Below the pieces are notes generated by a model. It saw only the letters and a program-made list of their open reading frames with translations. It searched no databases and had not been told where the DNA came from. DNA of 64,000 bases from Massilia violaceinigra (lineage in GTDB: Bacteria; Pseudomonadota; Gammaproteobacteria; Burkholderiales; Burkholderiaceae_D): contig NZ_CP024608.1 of the NCBI RefSeq assembly GCF_002752675.1, positions 1,798,001-1,862,000 on the forward strand. Reading direction: 5' to 3'. Positions within the stretch are counted from its first letter, which is position 1. Every line of letters begins with the position of its first letter. Both the position numbers and the translations under genes were made by a program. This document shows, in pieces, positions 9,719 to 19,228 of the stretch.

Positions 9719-10957
9719 ATGGCCGTTAATTCCCCTCTGCCCGTCGCCGCCGACCTGAAGCCCGTCAACGGGATCGAGATCGGTTTTGCCGAAGCCGGCA
9801 TCAAGAAGCCCAACCGCAAGGATATCCTGGTGATGAAGCTCGCCGACACGGCCACCGTGGCCGGCGTGTTCACCACCAACCGTTTCTGCGCCGCGCCGGT
9901 GCAGGTCAGCAAAGCCAACCTGGCGGCCGTGGCCGCGGGCGGCGCGCCGATCCGCGCGCTGGTGGTCAACACCGGCAACGCCAACGCCGGCACCGGCGAG
10001 ACGGGCCTGGACAGCGCCAACGCCACCTGCGCCGCGCTGGCGCGCCTGCTCGACTGCGAGCCGCACCAGATCCTGCCGTTTTCGACCGGCGTGATTCTCG
10101 AGCCGCTGCCGGTTGCCAAAGTCGTCGGCGCGCTGCCGGCCGCCATCGCCAACCTGAAGGCCGACAACTGGTTCAACGCCGCCGAGGCGATCATGACCAC
10201 CGATACCCAGCCGAAGGCGGCGTCGCGCACGGTCGACATCTGCGGCCATAGCGTCACCATGACCGGCATCAGCAAGGGTGCCGGCATGATCCGGCCGAAC
10301 ATGGCGACCATGCTGGGCTACCTGGCGATCGACGCCAAGGTTTCGCAAGACGTGCTCAATGAACTGGTCAAGCATGCGGCCGACCATTCGTTCAACTGCA
10401 TCACCATCGACGGCGACACCTCGACCAACGATTCGTTCATGCTGATCGCCACCGGCACCGGCAGCCTGGCCATTGCGAACACCGATTCGACCGAATACGC
10501 CGAACTGAAAACCGCCGTGACCGACATCGCCCGTTCGCTGGCGCAGATGATCATCCGCGACGGCGAAGGCGCCACCAAGTTCATCACCGTCACGGTGGAA
10601 GAGGGCGGCAACATGGAAGAGTGCCGCAAGATCGCCTACTCGATCGCCCATTCGCCGCTGGTGAAAACCGCGTTTTTCGCGTCCGACCCGAACCTGGGCC
10701 GCATCCTGTGCGCGATCGGCTATGCCGGCGTGGACGACCTGGACGTGACCAAGCTCGATCTGTATCTCGACGACGTGCTGGTGGCGAAAAGCGGCGGGCG
10801 CAATCCGGCCTACCAGGAAGCCGACGGCCAGCGCGTGATGCAAAAGAGCGAAATCACGGTGCGCGTGCGTTTGGGACGCGGCGCGCACAGCGCCACCGTC
10901 TGGACCTGCGACCTGTCGCACGAGTACGTGACCATCAACGCCGACTACCGTTCCTGA
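9719..10957 (+). CDS. argJ: Bifunctional glutamate N-acetyltransferase / ornithine acetyltransferase
   Basis: ArgJ recycles the acetyl group in arginine synthesis by moving it from N-acetylornithine to glutamate; many also use acetyl-CoA. The 412-residue length fits. The self-cleavage site is visible in [21 protein letters not shown], where the conserved Thr of MATMLG becomes the N terminus of the beta chain. [11 protein letters not shown] and the [16 protein letters not shown] segment are also family landmarks. The ATG at 9719 gives the usual start MAVNSPLPV; upstream in-frame starts are rejected. The DUF815 ATPase gene starts eight bases after the stop. Confidence 0.97.
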   Translation: MAVNSPLPVAADLKPVNGIEIGFAEAGIKKPNRKDILVMKLADTATVAGVFTTNRFCAAPVQVSKANLAAVAAGGAPIRALVVNTGNANAGTGETGLDSANATCAALARLLDCEPHQILPFSTGVILEPLPVAKVVGALPAAIANLKADNWFNAAEAIMTTDTQPKAASRTVDICGHSVTMTGISKGAGMIRPNMATMLGYLAIDAKVSQDVLNELVKHAADHSFNCITIDGDTSTNDSFMLIATGTGSLAIANTDSTEYAELKTAVTDIARSLAQMIIRDGEGATKFITVTVEEGGNMEECRKIAYSIAHSPLVKTAFFASDPNLGRILCAIGYAGVDDLDVTKLDLYLDDVLVAKSGGRNPAYQEADGQRVMQKSEITVRVRLGRGAHSATVWTCDLSHEYVTINADYRS

Positions 10958-10965
10958 GCCGCGCC

Positions 10966-11844
10966 TTGACGACGCCACTCGAACAGTTCCTGCTGCGCGC
11001 CGAAGCGCTGCTGCAGCGGGTCGAGGCGGTGCTGCCGCCCGCGTATCCGCGCGAGCCGGACTGGCGCCTGTCCACCGCTTTCCGCTGGCGCAAGCGCGCC
11101 GGCAGCGGCGTGAGCTACCTGCAGCCGGTGCTGCACGCCTCGGGCATCGCGCTGTCGGACCTGCACAAGGTGGCGCCGCAAAAGCTGCAGATCGAGCGCA
11201 ACACGCGCCAGTTCGTGCAGGGCCGCCCGGCCAACAACGTGCTGCTGACCGGCGCGCGCGGCACCGGCAAGTCCTCGCTGATCAAGGCGTGCCTGAACCA
11301 GTTCGCCGCCGATGGCTTGCGCCTGATCGAAGTCGACAAGGCCGACCTGGCCGAACTGCCCGACATCGTCGACCTGGTGGCCGGGCGTCCGGAGCGCTTC
11401 ATCATCTTTTGCGACGACCTGTCGTTCGAGGAAGGCGAGAGCGGTTACAAGGCGCTCAAGGTGGCGCTCGACGGCTCCATCGCGGCCCAGTCGGACAATG
11501 TGCTGATCTACGCCACCTCGAACCGGCGCCACCTGCTGCCCGAGCGCATGAGCGACAACGCCAGCTACAGGCATGACGGCGACGGCGACCTGCATCCGGG
11601 CGAAACGGTGGAAGAGAAAATATCGCTGTCCGAGCGCTTCGGCCTGTGGCTGTCGTTCTATCCGTTCAAGCAGGACGACTACCTCGGTATCGCGGCGCAC
11701 TGGCTGGCCAGCTACGGCTGCAGCGCGCAGCAGATCGAGCAAAGCCGCCCGGAAGCCCTGCAATGGGCCCTGCAGCGCGGTTCGCGTTCGGGCCGGGTGG
11801 CATGGCAGTTCGCCAGGGATTACGCGGGAAAGCTGCCTCAATGA
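10966..11844 (+). CDS. DUF815 AAA-type ATPase
   Basis: A 292-residue ATPase of the DUF815 group. The Walker A motif reads GARGTGKSS, and a Walker B-like FIIFCDDLSFEEGE and the sensor region VLIYATSNRRHLLPERMSD follow. The only well-placed start that fits the gap after argJ is the TTG at 10966 (MTTPLEQFLLRAEALL). The family is commonly found beside argJ and mutT in betaproteobacteria; its role is not established. The stop overlaps the start of mutT (ATGA), pointing to one transcript from argJ through mutT. Confidence 0.88.
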   Translation: MTTPLEQFLLRAEALLQRVEAVLPPAYPREPDWRLSTAFRWRKRAGSGVSYLQPVLHASGIALSDLHKVAPQKLQIERNTRQFVQGRPANNVLLTGARGTGKSSLIKACLNQFAADGLRLIEVDKADLAELPDIVDLVAGRPERFIIFCDDLSFEEGESGYKALKVALDGSIAAQSDNVLIYATSNRRHLLPERMSDNASYRHDGDGDLHPGETVEEKISLSERFGLWLSFYPFKQDDYLGIAAHWLASYGCSAQQIEQSRPEALQWALQRGSRSGRVAWQFARDYAGKLPQ

Positions 11845-12251
11845 GCGATAAGACTGGAAACAAGCCGATCGATGTCGCGGTCGGCATTTTAATGAAACCC
11901 AATGGCGACGTGCTGCTTGGCCAGCGTCCCGCCGGCAAACCGTACGACGGCTATTGGGAATTCCCGGGTGGGAAAGTAGAAACCGGCGAAGCCATACTCG
12001 ACGCGCTCAAACGCGAATTCGTCGAGGAGCTTGGCGTTCATATCCTGAGCGCGAGCCAATGGTGCGGGGTGGAGCACGTGTACGAACACGCGCATGTACG
12101 CCTGCACTTCTTTATCAGCCGCGAATGGCGCGGCGAGCCGCAAAGCCTGGAAGGCCAGGCTTTTGCGTGGCAGGGCGTGGTCGGCGTGTCGCCGCTGCTG
12201 CCGGCCACCATTCCGCTGCTCGAATGGCTCGACCAGCTGCGCTATCCGTAG
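11841..12251 (+). CDS. mutT: 8-oxo-dGTP diphosphatase, NUDIX family
   Basis: MutT hydrolyses oxidised guanine nucleotides before they enter DNA. At 136 residues it has the normal size. The NUDIX box is complete: GGKVETGEAILDALKREF followed by VEELGV, with the metal-binding Glu residues in REFVEE. The ATG at 11841 overlaps the stop of the DUF815 gene by four bases, which fixes the start. No fused thiamine-phosphate synthase domain is present, unlike the longer MutT forms of some betaproteobacteria. Confidence 0.93.
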   Translation: MSDKTGNKPIDVAVGILMKPNGDVLLGQRPAGKPYDGYWEFPGGKVETGEAILDALKREFVEELGVHILSASQWCGVEHVYEHAHVRLHFFISREWRGEPQSLEGQAFAWQGVVGVSPLLPATIPLLEWLDQLRYP

Positions 12252-12299
12252 CGACGTTCTTTTTCCGCCCTTACGCCATAACGCACCGCAAGGAAGTTC

Positions 12300-13556
12300 G
12301 TGAAAATTATTGTCTTGGGCAGTGGCGTGGTGGGTACCACGTCGGCCTATTTTCTGGCGAAAGCCGGGCATGAAGTGACCGTCATCGAGCGCCAGGACGG
12401 CGCCGCGCTGGAAACGAGTTTCGCCAACGCCGGCGAAGTCTCGTCGGGCATGGCCGCGCCGTGGGCCGCGCCGGGCATTCCGATGAAGGCGCTGCGCTGG
12501 CTGGCCATGAAACACAGCCCGCTGGTGATCCGTCCCTCGTTCGATCCGCGCATGTGGCGCTGGCTGTTCCAGATGCTGGGCAACTGCAATCCGGCCAGCT
12601 ACGCCGTCAACAAGAGCCGCATGGTGCGCCTGGCCGAGTACAGCCGCGATTCGCTGATCGCGCTGCGCAAGGATACCGGCATCGCCTACGACCACCGCAG
12701 CAAGGGCACCTTGCAGGTATTTCGCAATCCGCGCCAGCTCGATGAAGCGCTGGAAGACATCGCGGTGCTCAAGCGTTATGGCGTGCCGTACGCGCTGCTC
12801 GATCCGGCCGGCTGCGAAGTGGTCGAACCGGCGCTGGCGCGGGTGCGCGGCAAGATCGTCGGCGGCCTGCACCTGCCCGGCGACGAGACCGGCGACTGCT
12901 TCAAGTTCACCCAGGCGCTGGCGCAGATGGCGGCCGGCGAGGGTGTCGTTTTCCGCAATAACGTGGAGATCCGGCGCCTCGTGACCGACGGCGACGCGAT
13001 CAGCGCCGTCGACACCTCGCAAGGGGAGCTCAGGGCCGATGCCTTCGTGATGGCGATGGGGAGCTATTCGCCGCTGATGCTGGCGCCCCTGGGGATCAGG
13101 ATACCGGTGTATCCGGTCAAGGGGTATTCGATCACGCTGCCGATCGTCGATGCGGCCAGCGCGCCCGAGTCGACCATCATGGAGGAGACTTACAAGGTCG
13201 GCATCACGCGCCTCGGTGACCGCATCCGGGTTGGGGGCACGGCCGAAATCGCCGGCTACGACCTGCGCCTGCACGCTTCGCGCCGCGCCACGCTGGTGCA
13301 TGCGGTAACCGAGTTGTTTCCGGGCGGGGGCGATGTGGACAAGGCCACTTTCTGGTGCGGCCTGCGTCCGATGACGCCGGACGGCACGCCCGTGATCGGG
13401 CCTACACCGTATCGCAACCTGTTTCTCAATACCGGGCATGGAACGCTGGGGTGGACCATGTCGTGCGGTTCGGCGCGGGTGCTGGCCGATATGGTGTCGG
13501 GACGGGCGCCGGACATCGATACCGAAGGCTTGCTGATGACGCGCTACGGGCGCTGA
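12300..13556 (+). CDS. dadA: D-amino acid dehydrogenase small subunit (DadA type)
   Basis: A 418-residue FAD enzyme that oxidises D-amino acids, classically D-alanine from L-alanine racemisation, to keto acids and passes electrons to the respiratory chain. The N terminus has the dinucleotide-binding motif [19 protein letters not shown] with an acidic end (VIER). DadA landmarks include [31 protein letters not shown] and the C-terminal [16 protein letters not shown] with [16 protein letters not shown]. It starts with GTG at 12300, six bases after AAGGAA. The partner racemase gene is not in the window. Confidence 0.93.
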   Translation: MKIIVLGSGVVGTTSAYFLAKAGHEVTVIERQDGAALETSFANAGEVSSGMAAPWAAPGIPMKALRWLAMKHSPLVIRPSFDPRMWRWLFQMLGNCNPASYAVNKSRMVRLAEYSRDSLIALRKDTGIAYDHRSKGTLQVFRNPRQLDEALEDIAVLKRYGVPYALLDPAGCEVVEPALARVRGKIVGGLHLPGDETGDCFKFTQALAQMAAGEGVVFRNNVEIRRLVTDGDAISAVDTSQGELRADAFVMAMGSYSPLMLAPLGIRIPVYPVKGYSITLPIVDAASAPESTIMEETYKVGITRLGDRIRVGGTAEIAGYDLRLHASRRATLVHAVTELFPGGGDVDKATFWCGLRPMTPDGTPVIGPTPYRNLFLNTGHGTLGWTMSCGSARVLADMVSGRAPDIDTEGLLMTRYGR

Positions 13557-13620
13557 CGACGCTGACTTCGAAACCGGCGCCGTGGAATTTGACAGCGCCG
13601 CCTTTGCGCCCCATCGTCGC

Positions 13621-13652
13621 CACTGCACTGCACTGCACTGCACTGCACTGCA
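13621..13652. repeat. Pentanucleotide tandem repeat (CACTG)6
   Basis: Six perfect copies of CACTG run from 13621 to 13650, followed by CA, in the gap between dadA and the histidine kinase. Such short repeats can change length by replication slippage. No coding frame or promoter is visible over it. Confidence 0.9.
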
Positions 13653-13678
13653 CCGTACCGCCCCCGGCGCCCCCGCAC

Positions 13679-13782
13679 CGTCGCCCCCGCGAAGGCGGGA
13701 ACGCATGCGTTCCCCCCAAGTTCGCACTGTAGCCAGCAACTGAGCAGAAAACTTGGGCCCCCGCCTTCGCGGGGGCGACGTT
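13679..13782. repeat. Inverted pair of REP-like palindromes
   Basis: Unit 13679-13722 (CGTCGCCCCCGCGAAGGCGG ... CCCAAGTT) and unit 13750-13782 (AACTTGGGCCCCCGCC ... GGGGGCGACGTT) are near mirror images, 27 bases apart. They match the pair at 553-655 and lie between two convergent genes, a typical REP position. Confidence 0.75.
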
Positions 13783-13834
13783 AGTGGTGGTGCTGGTGTT
13801 GGTGGCGGGAGAGCCAGCCCCCCCGCGCGGAGAA

Positions 13835-15013
13835 TCAGCCCCCGGCGCTCTTCGGCGCGCGCGGCAAGTGCGCTGTAAAGGTGGTGCCGCAATCCTCGCT
13901 GGACGTCACCGTCAGGGTGCCGCCATGCGCCGCGGCGATTTCGCGTGCGACGAACAAACCCAGTCCCAGGCTGGTGCGCGGCCGTTCCTCGGCTTCGCCG
14001 TCGCCCGGCAGCTGGATCAGCGGACTGAAAATGCTTTCGAGCGACGCCGGCGGAATCACCGGGCCGTCATTCGTCACGGCCACCGTCACCGCATCCGGAT
14101 GGGCGCGCGCCTCGATGCGTACGGCCGCGCCGCGCGTGCCGTACTGGGCAGCGTTGACCATCAGGTTGGTCAGCAGCTGGTGCAGGCGCACGGCGTCGTA
14201 CTGGCCGCTGAGCGCTTCATCGGCATCGATCTCGAAACGCGTGGCCGGATGGGTGGCATGGGCGTCGGCCAGCGCCGCGCGGCACACATCGCCCACATTC
14301 ACCTCGCGCAGCTGGGTCGGCATGCCGCCGCCGAGCTGGGTGCGGGTGTAGCCGATCAGGTCGTCCACCATGCTGCTCATCAGGCGCGCACCGCGCTTGA
14401 CCCGGGCGCCGATCTCGCCAGCCTGGGTGGTATCGACCTGTGTGCGGGTCAGCAGGTCGCCCGCCATCGACATGCTCGACAGCGGCGCGCGCAGGTCGTG
14501 CCCGAGGATGGCCAAAAACAGCTCGCGCATGTGGTCGGCGCGTGCCGAGTAAGTCACCACCGACTCGGCCAGGGCCTGGTCGATGGCTTCGTTAAAGCGC
14601 ACCATTTCTTCGGCCGCGTCGGACGTCATGCGGCTCACCTGCGGCAGCCACAGGCGCAGCACGGTGGCGCGCAGGGCGCGAAATTCCGCACTGAGCTGGA
14701 GCAGGGAGAAATTGCTGGCCTGGCGCAGCGCGCCGTGAATCGAGGCCGCGCTTTCGCCCTCGACCGTGTCGGGCGCGAGGCCCTGCGACTTGGCGATCTG
14801 CTGTTCCGGGTTCTGGAAGGTTTCGATGTCGAGCGCGATCGCCTGCAGGATCTGGCGCGCGTGGTCGCGCAGGGCCAGATCGGTCATCTGGCTCGCGGCC
14901 GGCAACAGGGTCTGGGCGAACGCTTCCCACTCCGTCAGGATCTCTTCCATGCGCTCATTGATGAAACGGTCGAGTCTCATTGCACTGTCCGTGACATTGA
15001 CATGGTGTTGCAT
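13835..15013 (-). CDS. Sensor histidine kinase without transmembrane segments
   Basis: A 392-residue kinase. Residues 1 to about 145 form an all-helical sensory region that resembles the RsbRD-type N-terminal domain (MRLDRFINERMEEILTEWEAFAQTLL). The phosphoacceptor His is at residue 172 in LGHDLRAPLSSM. The ATPase domain shows the N box LMVNAAQYG, the G1 region VTNDGPVIP and the G2 box SLGLGLFVAREIAAAHGG. No membrane helix is apparent, so it should sense a cytoplasmic signal. No response regulator is next to it. It converges with dadA across the repeat-rich gap. Its signal is unknown. Confidence 0.87.
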   Translation of the reverse strand: MQHHVNVTDSAMRLDRFINERMEEILTEWEAFAQTLLPAASQMTDLALRDHARQILQAIALDIETFQNPEQQIAKSQGLAPDTVEGESAASIHGALRQASNFSLLQLSAEFRALRATVLRLWLPQVSRMTSDAAEEMVRFNEAIDQALAESVVTYSARADHMRELFLAILGHDLRAPLSSMSMAGDLLTRTQVDTTQAGEIGARVKRGARLMSSMVDDLIGYTRTQLGGGMPTQLREVNVGDVCRAALADAHATHPATRFEIDADEALSGQYDAVRLHQLLTNLMVNAAQYGTRGAAVRIEARAHPDAVTVAVTNDGPVIPPASLESIFSPLIQLPGDGEAEERPRTSLGLGLFVAREIAAAHGGTLTVTSSEDCGTTFTAHLPRAPKSAGG

Positions 15014-15082
15014 CCTTTACATGATGGGCGGTGAGTCATTGTAAGCGTTTTTGCACCGCCACGGCGAAGGACGAACGCAGCG

Positions 15083-15268
15083 CTACTGGGGCAGGTTGTC
15101 GTCGTCCAGCAAGGGGTCGGATGGGGCGGCGCCGGGAATGGTGTATTTTTCTTCGGCCCAGGCGCCCAGGTCGATCTGTTTGCAGCGTTCGGAGCAAAAC
15201 GGGCGGAACTTGTTCGCCTCGATCCATTCGACTTTCTTGGCGCAGGTGGGGCAGGTAACGACGGTCAT
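15083..15268 (-). CDS. yacG: DNA gyrase inhibitor YacG
   Basis: A 61-residue zinc-finger protein; YacG binds GyrB and blocks gyrase activity. The four zinc ligands are CPTC near the start and FCSERC at about residue 25, and the acidic C terminus ([11 protein letters not shown]) is typical. The start is the ATG at 15268, giving MTVVTCPTC; a longer frame adds an unlikely extension. It follows zapD by 13 bases on the same strand, the usual order in betaproteobacteria. Confidence 0.93.
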   Translation of the reverse strand: MTVVTCPTCAKKVEWIEANKFRPFCSERCKQIDLGAWAEEKYTIPGAAPSDPLLDDDNLPQ

Positions 15269-15281
15269 GGCAACATGGGAT

Positions 15282-16037
15282 CTAAAAATTACAGAGCGTG
15301 AGCTCGAACGGGACATCTTCTTCCAGCGGCTTGGGCTTCAAATCCCCGCCCTGCGTGGTAAAGCGTACCCACAACATGTATTTGTTGGCGGAAATCTCGG
15401 GAATCGCCCCCATCGCTTCATCCATGGTCAGGCGCAGCATCTGGTAGACCTTGCCTTGCAGCATTTGCTGATAGCTGCCGGCGATGGCGATCATCTTGAC
15501 CGGGCCGCCCGAATCGCGCAGCAGGCGCAGCACCAGGGCCAGGGCGTCGAACAGGGGCGCCAGCGGGGCGAACCAGTTGACGATATCGTTGAAGCGCTGC
15601 TCGGCCGGGCGCTTTTGCCAGGCGTAGTAGGACGGCAGGTCGAATTCGCAGGCGCCGCCGGGAATGATGGTGCGGCCGCGGATGCTCATCAGCCATTCAT
15701 TGTCGCGCACGTTCTGGCCGGTCTTGCCCTGGGCCGCGACCAGCGCGCTGCTGACGGTTTCGACTTCAAGCAGGACGGCGTCGAGCATGTCGGCCGCGAC
15801 GTTTGGATTGGACCGGTAGCTCAGCAAGCTTTGCTTCTGGCGTTCGAGTTCCTGCAGCAGGTCGGACTTGAGATCGGCGCGGCCGGCGACTTCGAGCATG
15901 TCGAAGATGGTGGCCAGGGCGACGTGATGCTGCATTGCATGTTCCTGGTGCACAAAGAACTTGAACTTCTCATACAGGTCTTCCAGCCGCAACAACGTGC
16001 GTATGCGCTCGTTGAAAGGGTATTCGTAGACGATCAA
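15282..16037 (-). CDS. zapD: Cell division protein ZapD
   Basis: ZapD crosslinks FtsZ filaments at the division ring. The 251-residue length and the N terminus [20 protein letters not shown] are diagnostic, with later landmarks in [15 protein letters not shown] and [21 protein letters not shown]. Translation most likely starts at the TTG at 16037, preceded by AAGGGATG; this restores the family's usual first residues. It lies between coaE and yacG in a run likely transcribed together. Confidence 0.95.
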   Translation of the reverse strand: MIVYEYPFNERIRTLLRLEDLYEKFKFFVHQEHAMQHHVALATIFDMLEVAGRADLKSDLLQELERQKQSLLSYRSNPNVAADMLDAVLLEVETVSSALVAAQGKTGQNVRDNEWLMSIRGRTIIPGGACEFDLPSYYAWQKRPAEQRFNDIVNWFAPLAPLFDALALVLRLLRDSGGPVKMIAIAGSYQQMLQGKVYQMLRLTMDEAMGAIPEISANKYMLWVRFTTQGGDLKPKPLEEDVPFELTLCNF

Positions 16038-16098
16038 AATGACATCCCTTTACATGGCAGGAGAAGAATCCCGTGATTCTGAACCAAGCGACGCAAAA

Positions 16099-16755
16099 TT
16101 ACAAACGCTGCACCGGGAATAGTGCCATTCTCTCGGAAAATGCCATATATTTAGCATGCAATAGAGCAATTTGACGGTCCAACGCCGCCAGGGTGCCATC
16201 GTTGGTGAGCACATCGTCGGCCGCCGCCAGCCGCTCGGCGCGGCTGGCCTGGCTGGCCATGATGGCGCGCACCTGGGCTTCGCTCATGGCGTTGCGGCGC
16301 ATCACGCGCGCAATTTGCAGTTCTTCAGGGCAATCGATGACCAGCACGCGCGCCACCCGCTCGCGCCAGCCGCCGGACTCGATCAGCAGCGGCACCACGT
16401 AGATCAGGTAGGCGCCGCTGGCCACGGCGGCTGCCGCAGCGGTGGCGGCGCGGATGCGCGGGTGCAGGATCGCTTCCAGGCGCGCCTTGGCGGCCGGGTC
16501 GGAAAACACCAGTTCGCGCATGCGCACGCGCTCGAGCGCACCGTCGGGGGTGACGAACGCCGGGCCGAACTCGTGCAGGATGGCCTCCATGGCGGCGCCG
16601 CCGGGAACGGTCAGCGCATGCGCGATGAGGTCGGTATCGATGATGCTCGCGCCCAGCGCGGCGAAGCGGTCCGAGACGGCCGTCTTGCCGCAGCCGATGC
16701 CGCCGGTCAGGCCGACGCTGAACTTGCCGGCATCCGGGACGGGCGCGCTGTTCAC
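16099..16755 (-). CDS. coaE: Dephospho-CoA kinase
   Basis: CoaE performs the last step of coenzyme A synthesis, phosphorylating dephospho-CoA. The P-loop is [11 protein letters not shown] at about residues 15-25; [11 protein letters not shown] and [11 protein letters not shown] are family motifs. The 218-residue length is normal. The start is GTG at 16755, abutting the pilD stop, which implies translational coupling. The gene follows pilD and precedes zapD, as in related genomes. Confidence 0.95.
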   Translation of the reverse strand: MNSAPVPDAGKFSVGLTGGIGCGKTAVSDRFAALGASIIDTDLIAHALTVPGGAAMEAILHEFGPAFVTPDGALERVRMRELVFSDPAAKARLEAILHPRIRAATAAAAAVASGAYLIYVVPLLIESGGWRERVARVLVIDCPEELQIARVMRRNAMSEAQVRAIMASQASRAERLAAADDVLTNDGTLAALDRQIALLHAKYMAFSERMALFPVQRL

Positions 16756-17649
16756 TCAGCTCACCAATTGCTTGAAGATGATGCCGGTCACGGCGCCGAT
16801 CGGTTTGCCCCACACCATCACGATGAAGCCGGCCGCGGCCAGGTAAGGACCGAAGGGAATCTTGACATTGCGCGCGCGCCCGCCGAACACGATCAGGCAG
16901 ATGCCGACCACCGAGCCGACCGCCGACGAAATCAGGATGATGCTTGGCAGCACGGTCCAGCCCATCCAGGCGCCCAGTCCGGCCAGCAGCTTGAAGTCGC
17001 CATGGCCCATGCCGACTTGCCCGCGCACCTTTTCGTACAGGGTGGCCACCGACCACAGCGACAGATAGCCGACCGCCGCGCCGATGACGGCGTCCTGCAG
17101 CGGCACGAAGCTGGCGTTGACATTCATCAGCAGGCCGATCCACAGCAGCGGATAGGTCAGTTCGTCGGGCAGCAGCTGGGTATCGGCGTCGATGAAGGTC
17201 ATCGACAGCAGCAGGTAGCCGAACACCAGGGTGGCCAGACCCGCAAAGCCGCTGCCGAAGGTCCATATCAGCAGGGCCGACATCAGCCCGGTCACCAGTT
17301 CGATGATCGGATAGCGCGGCGAAATCTTGGCCTTGCAGCCTTTGCACTTGCCGCCCAACACCAGATAGCTGATGACGGGGATGTTTTCCAGCGCGCCGAT
17401 CTTGTGGCCGCAGTGCGGGCAGGCCGAGCGCGGCGCCCACAGGCTGAATTTATCGGTGTGCACCTTGCGGGTGCCGCAGCCGCAGCCGTATTCGCCGGCC
17501 AGGTAGTCGTTGTATTCGCGATCCATGATCTTGGGAAGGCGGTAGATGACGACATTCAGAAAGCTGCCGATCAGCAGGCCGAACAGGCCGGCGGCGAGGG
17601 CCGGGCCCAGGGAGCCGGGGGCGGCGAACAAGAGTGTTTCCGGTAGCAT
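16756..17649 (-). CDS. pilD: Type IV prepilin leader peptidase / N-methyltransferase
   Basis: PilD cuts and N-methylates type IV prepilins in the inner membrane. The 297-residue protein has an N-terminal membrane span with the GLLIGSFLNVVIYRLP motif, the four-Cys zinc region (CPHCGH and CKGCK) and the two catalytic aspartates in MTFIDADTQLLPDELT and GMGHGDFKLLAGLGAW. The start is the ATG at 17649 (MLPETLLF); upstream frame is not protein-like. pilC and pilB lie upstream on the same strand but are separated by an unrelated membrane protein gene. Confidence 0.95.
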   Translation of the reverse strand: MLPETLLFAAPGSLGPALAAGLFGLLIGSFLNVVIYRLPKIMDREYNDYLAGEYGCGCGTRKVHTDKFSLWAPRSACPHCGHKIGALENIPVISYLVLGGKCKGCKAKISPRYPIIELVTGLMSALLIWTFGSGFAGLATLVFGYLLLSMTFIDADTQLLPDELTYPLLWIGLLMNVNASFVPLQDAVIGAAVGYLSLWSVATLYEKVRGQVGMGHGDFKLLAGLGAWMGWTVLPSIILISSAVGSVVGICLIVFGGRARNVKIPFGPYLAAAGFIVMVWGKPIGAVTGIIFKQLVS

Positions 17650-17759
17650 GATGCTCCAAATTAAGAAGGAATCGTTGCAGTTTTCTGCAAGAATGTATTT
17701 TAGGGGGTTTTGCCCCCTTTGGGGCACCTGCCGCCCGCACTTGTATCGGCTTGCAGTAC

Positions 17760-18890
17760 TTATCTGCGCAATTCACGCAGTTCCGTTGCCGACATCTGGA
17801 TGCAGTGCGCGCCCAACGCCGCAGCCGCTGCCGCTTCACGGCTCGCGGCGCTCTCGCCCACTTTTCCCGCTTTCGCAGGCGTGATGTTTTGGGCGTGCGC
17901 TTCTTTAGCGGCCGCCGCCAGCGATGTCTTGCATAGCACGCGGACACCGCTAAAACGAAAGCGTACATAAGCGTCTACCGTTGACATCCCGGTCCCATGG
18001 GTGATCGACAGCCCGGCCGCGGTCAGTGCCGGTTCGAGTTTGCTATCGGAAATGAGGAAGGTGACAGGAACATCGCTGTAAATGCCTGCAGCCCGCAGCA
18101 CCATCAGATGCACCGGGCGCACGGTAATAGCCAGCCCAAACACCACGTACGCCACAAACAGAAGCGCCATCAGCGCGGCTTTTCGTGCCGGAACTGCATC
18201 CGTTTGAACGCTGCGCTTGTGCAGGTAGGCCAGCCCTGGGGCGGTGCCCAGTCCGCCAAGCAGCACGCAGATAATGAAAATGAGGACCTCGCTGAGCGTG
18301 TCCATGCGCCCCAGTTGAGATCCGATACTGAATGTGACCTGCAAGGTGAATATGGTCGATAGGATCGCCCCTACTGCCAGCATGGAAAAACACAGTGCCT
18401 TCATCGTCACTCTGGTGGATGTGGTCGGGCCGGAAGAGGCGCCGAGTTCGGTGCGGTTGCGCAGCCCGAAGCCTCCGGTAATGACGAACGGTATCGCGAC
18501 GGCCCACCACGGCGAGAGCTCCGGGATATGCGCGATGACCCCGAAAGAAATTAACCACGTCATCAAGGCGATGCCAGATGCGGCAACTGCCTTCTTGGGG
18601 AAAAGCTGACCCGCATCATAATATTGGGCGAGCGCCATGATGAACATGGAAGGCAATACAAACATCAAGTTGAGTAATATCGCCAGCAGCACTGCCGCGA
18701 CAAACAGGTAGGCCAAGCCCGCTACCGACATAGCAGATTCCGAGAATATCCCGCCCCAGCCAATAGTATGAAGATATGACCAGATGAGCAGGCCGGATGC
18801 GCCGAGTGACAGGGGGGATAGTTTGAATATGACATCGAGCGCATCCTTCAGAAACGATAGGGTGGTCGCAAAGCGAGTAATCCAAGTCAT
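17760..18890 (-). CDS. Multi-span membrane protein of unknown function
   Basis: A 376-residue protein that I do not recognise. About seven hydrophobic segments are visible (for example AYLFVAAVLLAILLNLMFVL, GIALMTWLISFGVIA, VLIFIICVLLGGLG and ALMALLFVAYVVFGLA), followed by a soluble C-terminal part of roughly 95 residues rich in Ala and Glu/Lys. The chosen start is the ATG at 18890; the ribosome binding site is weak. It interrupts the usual pilB-pilC-pilD order and sits downstream of the pilC terminator. Base composition looks somewhat lower in GC than its neighbours, which may reflect acquisition. Confidence 0.6.
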   Translation of the reverse strand: MTWITRFATTLSFLKDALDVIFKLSPLSLGASGLLIWSYLHTIGWGGIFSESAMSVAGLAYLFVAAVLLAILLNLMFVLPSMFIMALAQYYDAGQLFPKKAVAASGIALMTWLISFGVIAHIPELSPWWAVAIPFVITGGFGLRNRTELGASSGPTTSTRVTMKALCFSMLAVGAILSTIFTLQVTFSIGSQLGRMDTLSEVLIFIICVLLGGLGTAPGLAYLHKRSVQTDAVPARKAALMALLFVAYVVFGLAITVRPVHLMVLRAAGIYSDVPVTFLISDSKLEPALTAAGLSITHGTGMSTVDAYVRFRFSGVRVLCKTSLAAAAKEAHAQNITPAKAGKVGESAASREAAAAAALGAHCIQMSATELRELRR

Positions 18891-18915
18891 CTTTAGCTTT
18901 CGAAAATCCGTGATG

Positions 18916-19158
18916 CTAGTGAAAATATTTCGGCATGTAGTGATCCATATCAAGATGCGGCGCCGACGCGGCTAAATTCGGCAGGGCACCCGATTCTTCC
19001 TGGAATTGCACGCGAAAACTGTCAATTGAATCGAGTCCCTGCCGGATCGTTGGCAAGGACGGCACGCAGCTCAGCGTAGCTGGCCCATTGCTCAACACAG
19101 GGCATGCTGCTGATGCGCATGCGGCTGCATGTAGCCGGCATGCTAACTGTAGCGCCAT
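18916..19158 (-). CDS. Doubtful small exported protein
   Basis: An open frame of 80 residues starting at the ATG at 19158 (MALQLACRLHAAACASAACP), which could be a short signal peptide followed by a polar tail ending HYMPKYFH. It ends 25 bases before the membrane protein gene, so the two could form a unit. Against it: no ribosome binding site, and it starts immediately behind the pilC terminator. The rest of the 18891-19228 gap holds only that terminator. Confidence 0.25.
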   Translation of the reverse strand: MALQLACRLHAAACASAACPVLSNGPATLSCVPSLPTIRQGLDSIDSFRVQFQEESGALPNLAASAPHLDMDHYMPKYFH

Positions 19159-19164
19159 AAAAGC

Positions 19165-19204
19165 AAAAAACCCCGCTGTTGCATTTGCATGCAACAGCGG
19201 GGTT
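19165..19204 (-). terminator. Strong terminator of the pilB-pilC transcript
   Basis: A perfect 16-bp stem, AACCCCGCTGTTGCAT (19169-19184) with its complement at 19189-19204, closes a four-base loop. On the minus strand it is followed by six T (19165-19170); on the plus strand another T run follows at 19206-19211, so it may work both ways. Confidence 0.93.
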
Positions 19205-19228
19205 CTTTTTTCGTTGAAGTAGCGCTGC

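Noticed and set aside
13621..13652. CRISPR-like repeat
   Set aside because: The unit is only five bases and has no spacers; it is a simple tandem repeat.
17701..17725. Terminator between pilD and the unknown membrane gene
   Set aside because: GGGGG-TTTT-GCCCCC can fold, but neither strand has a T run after the stem.
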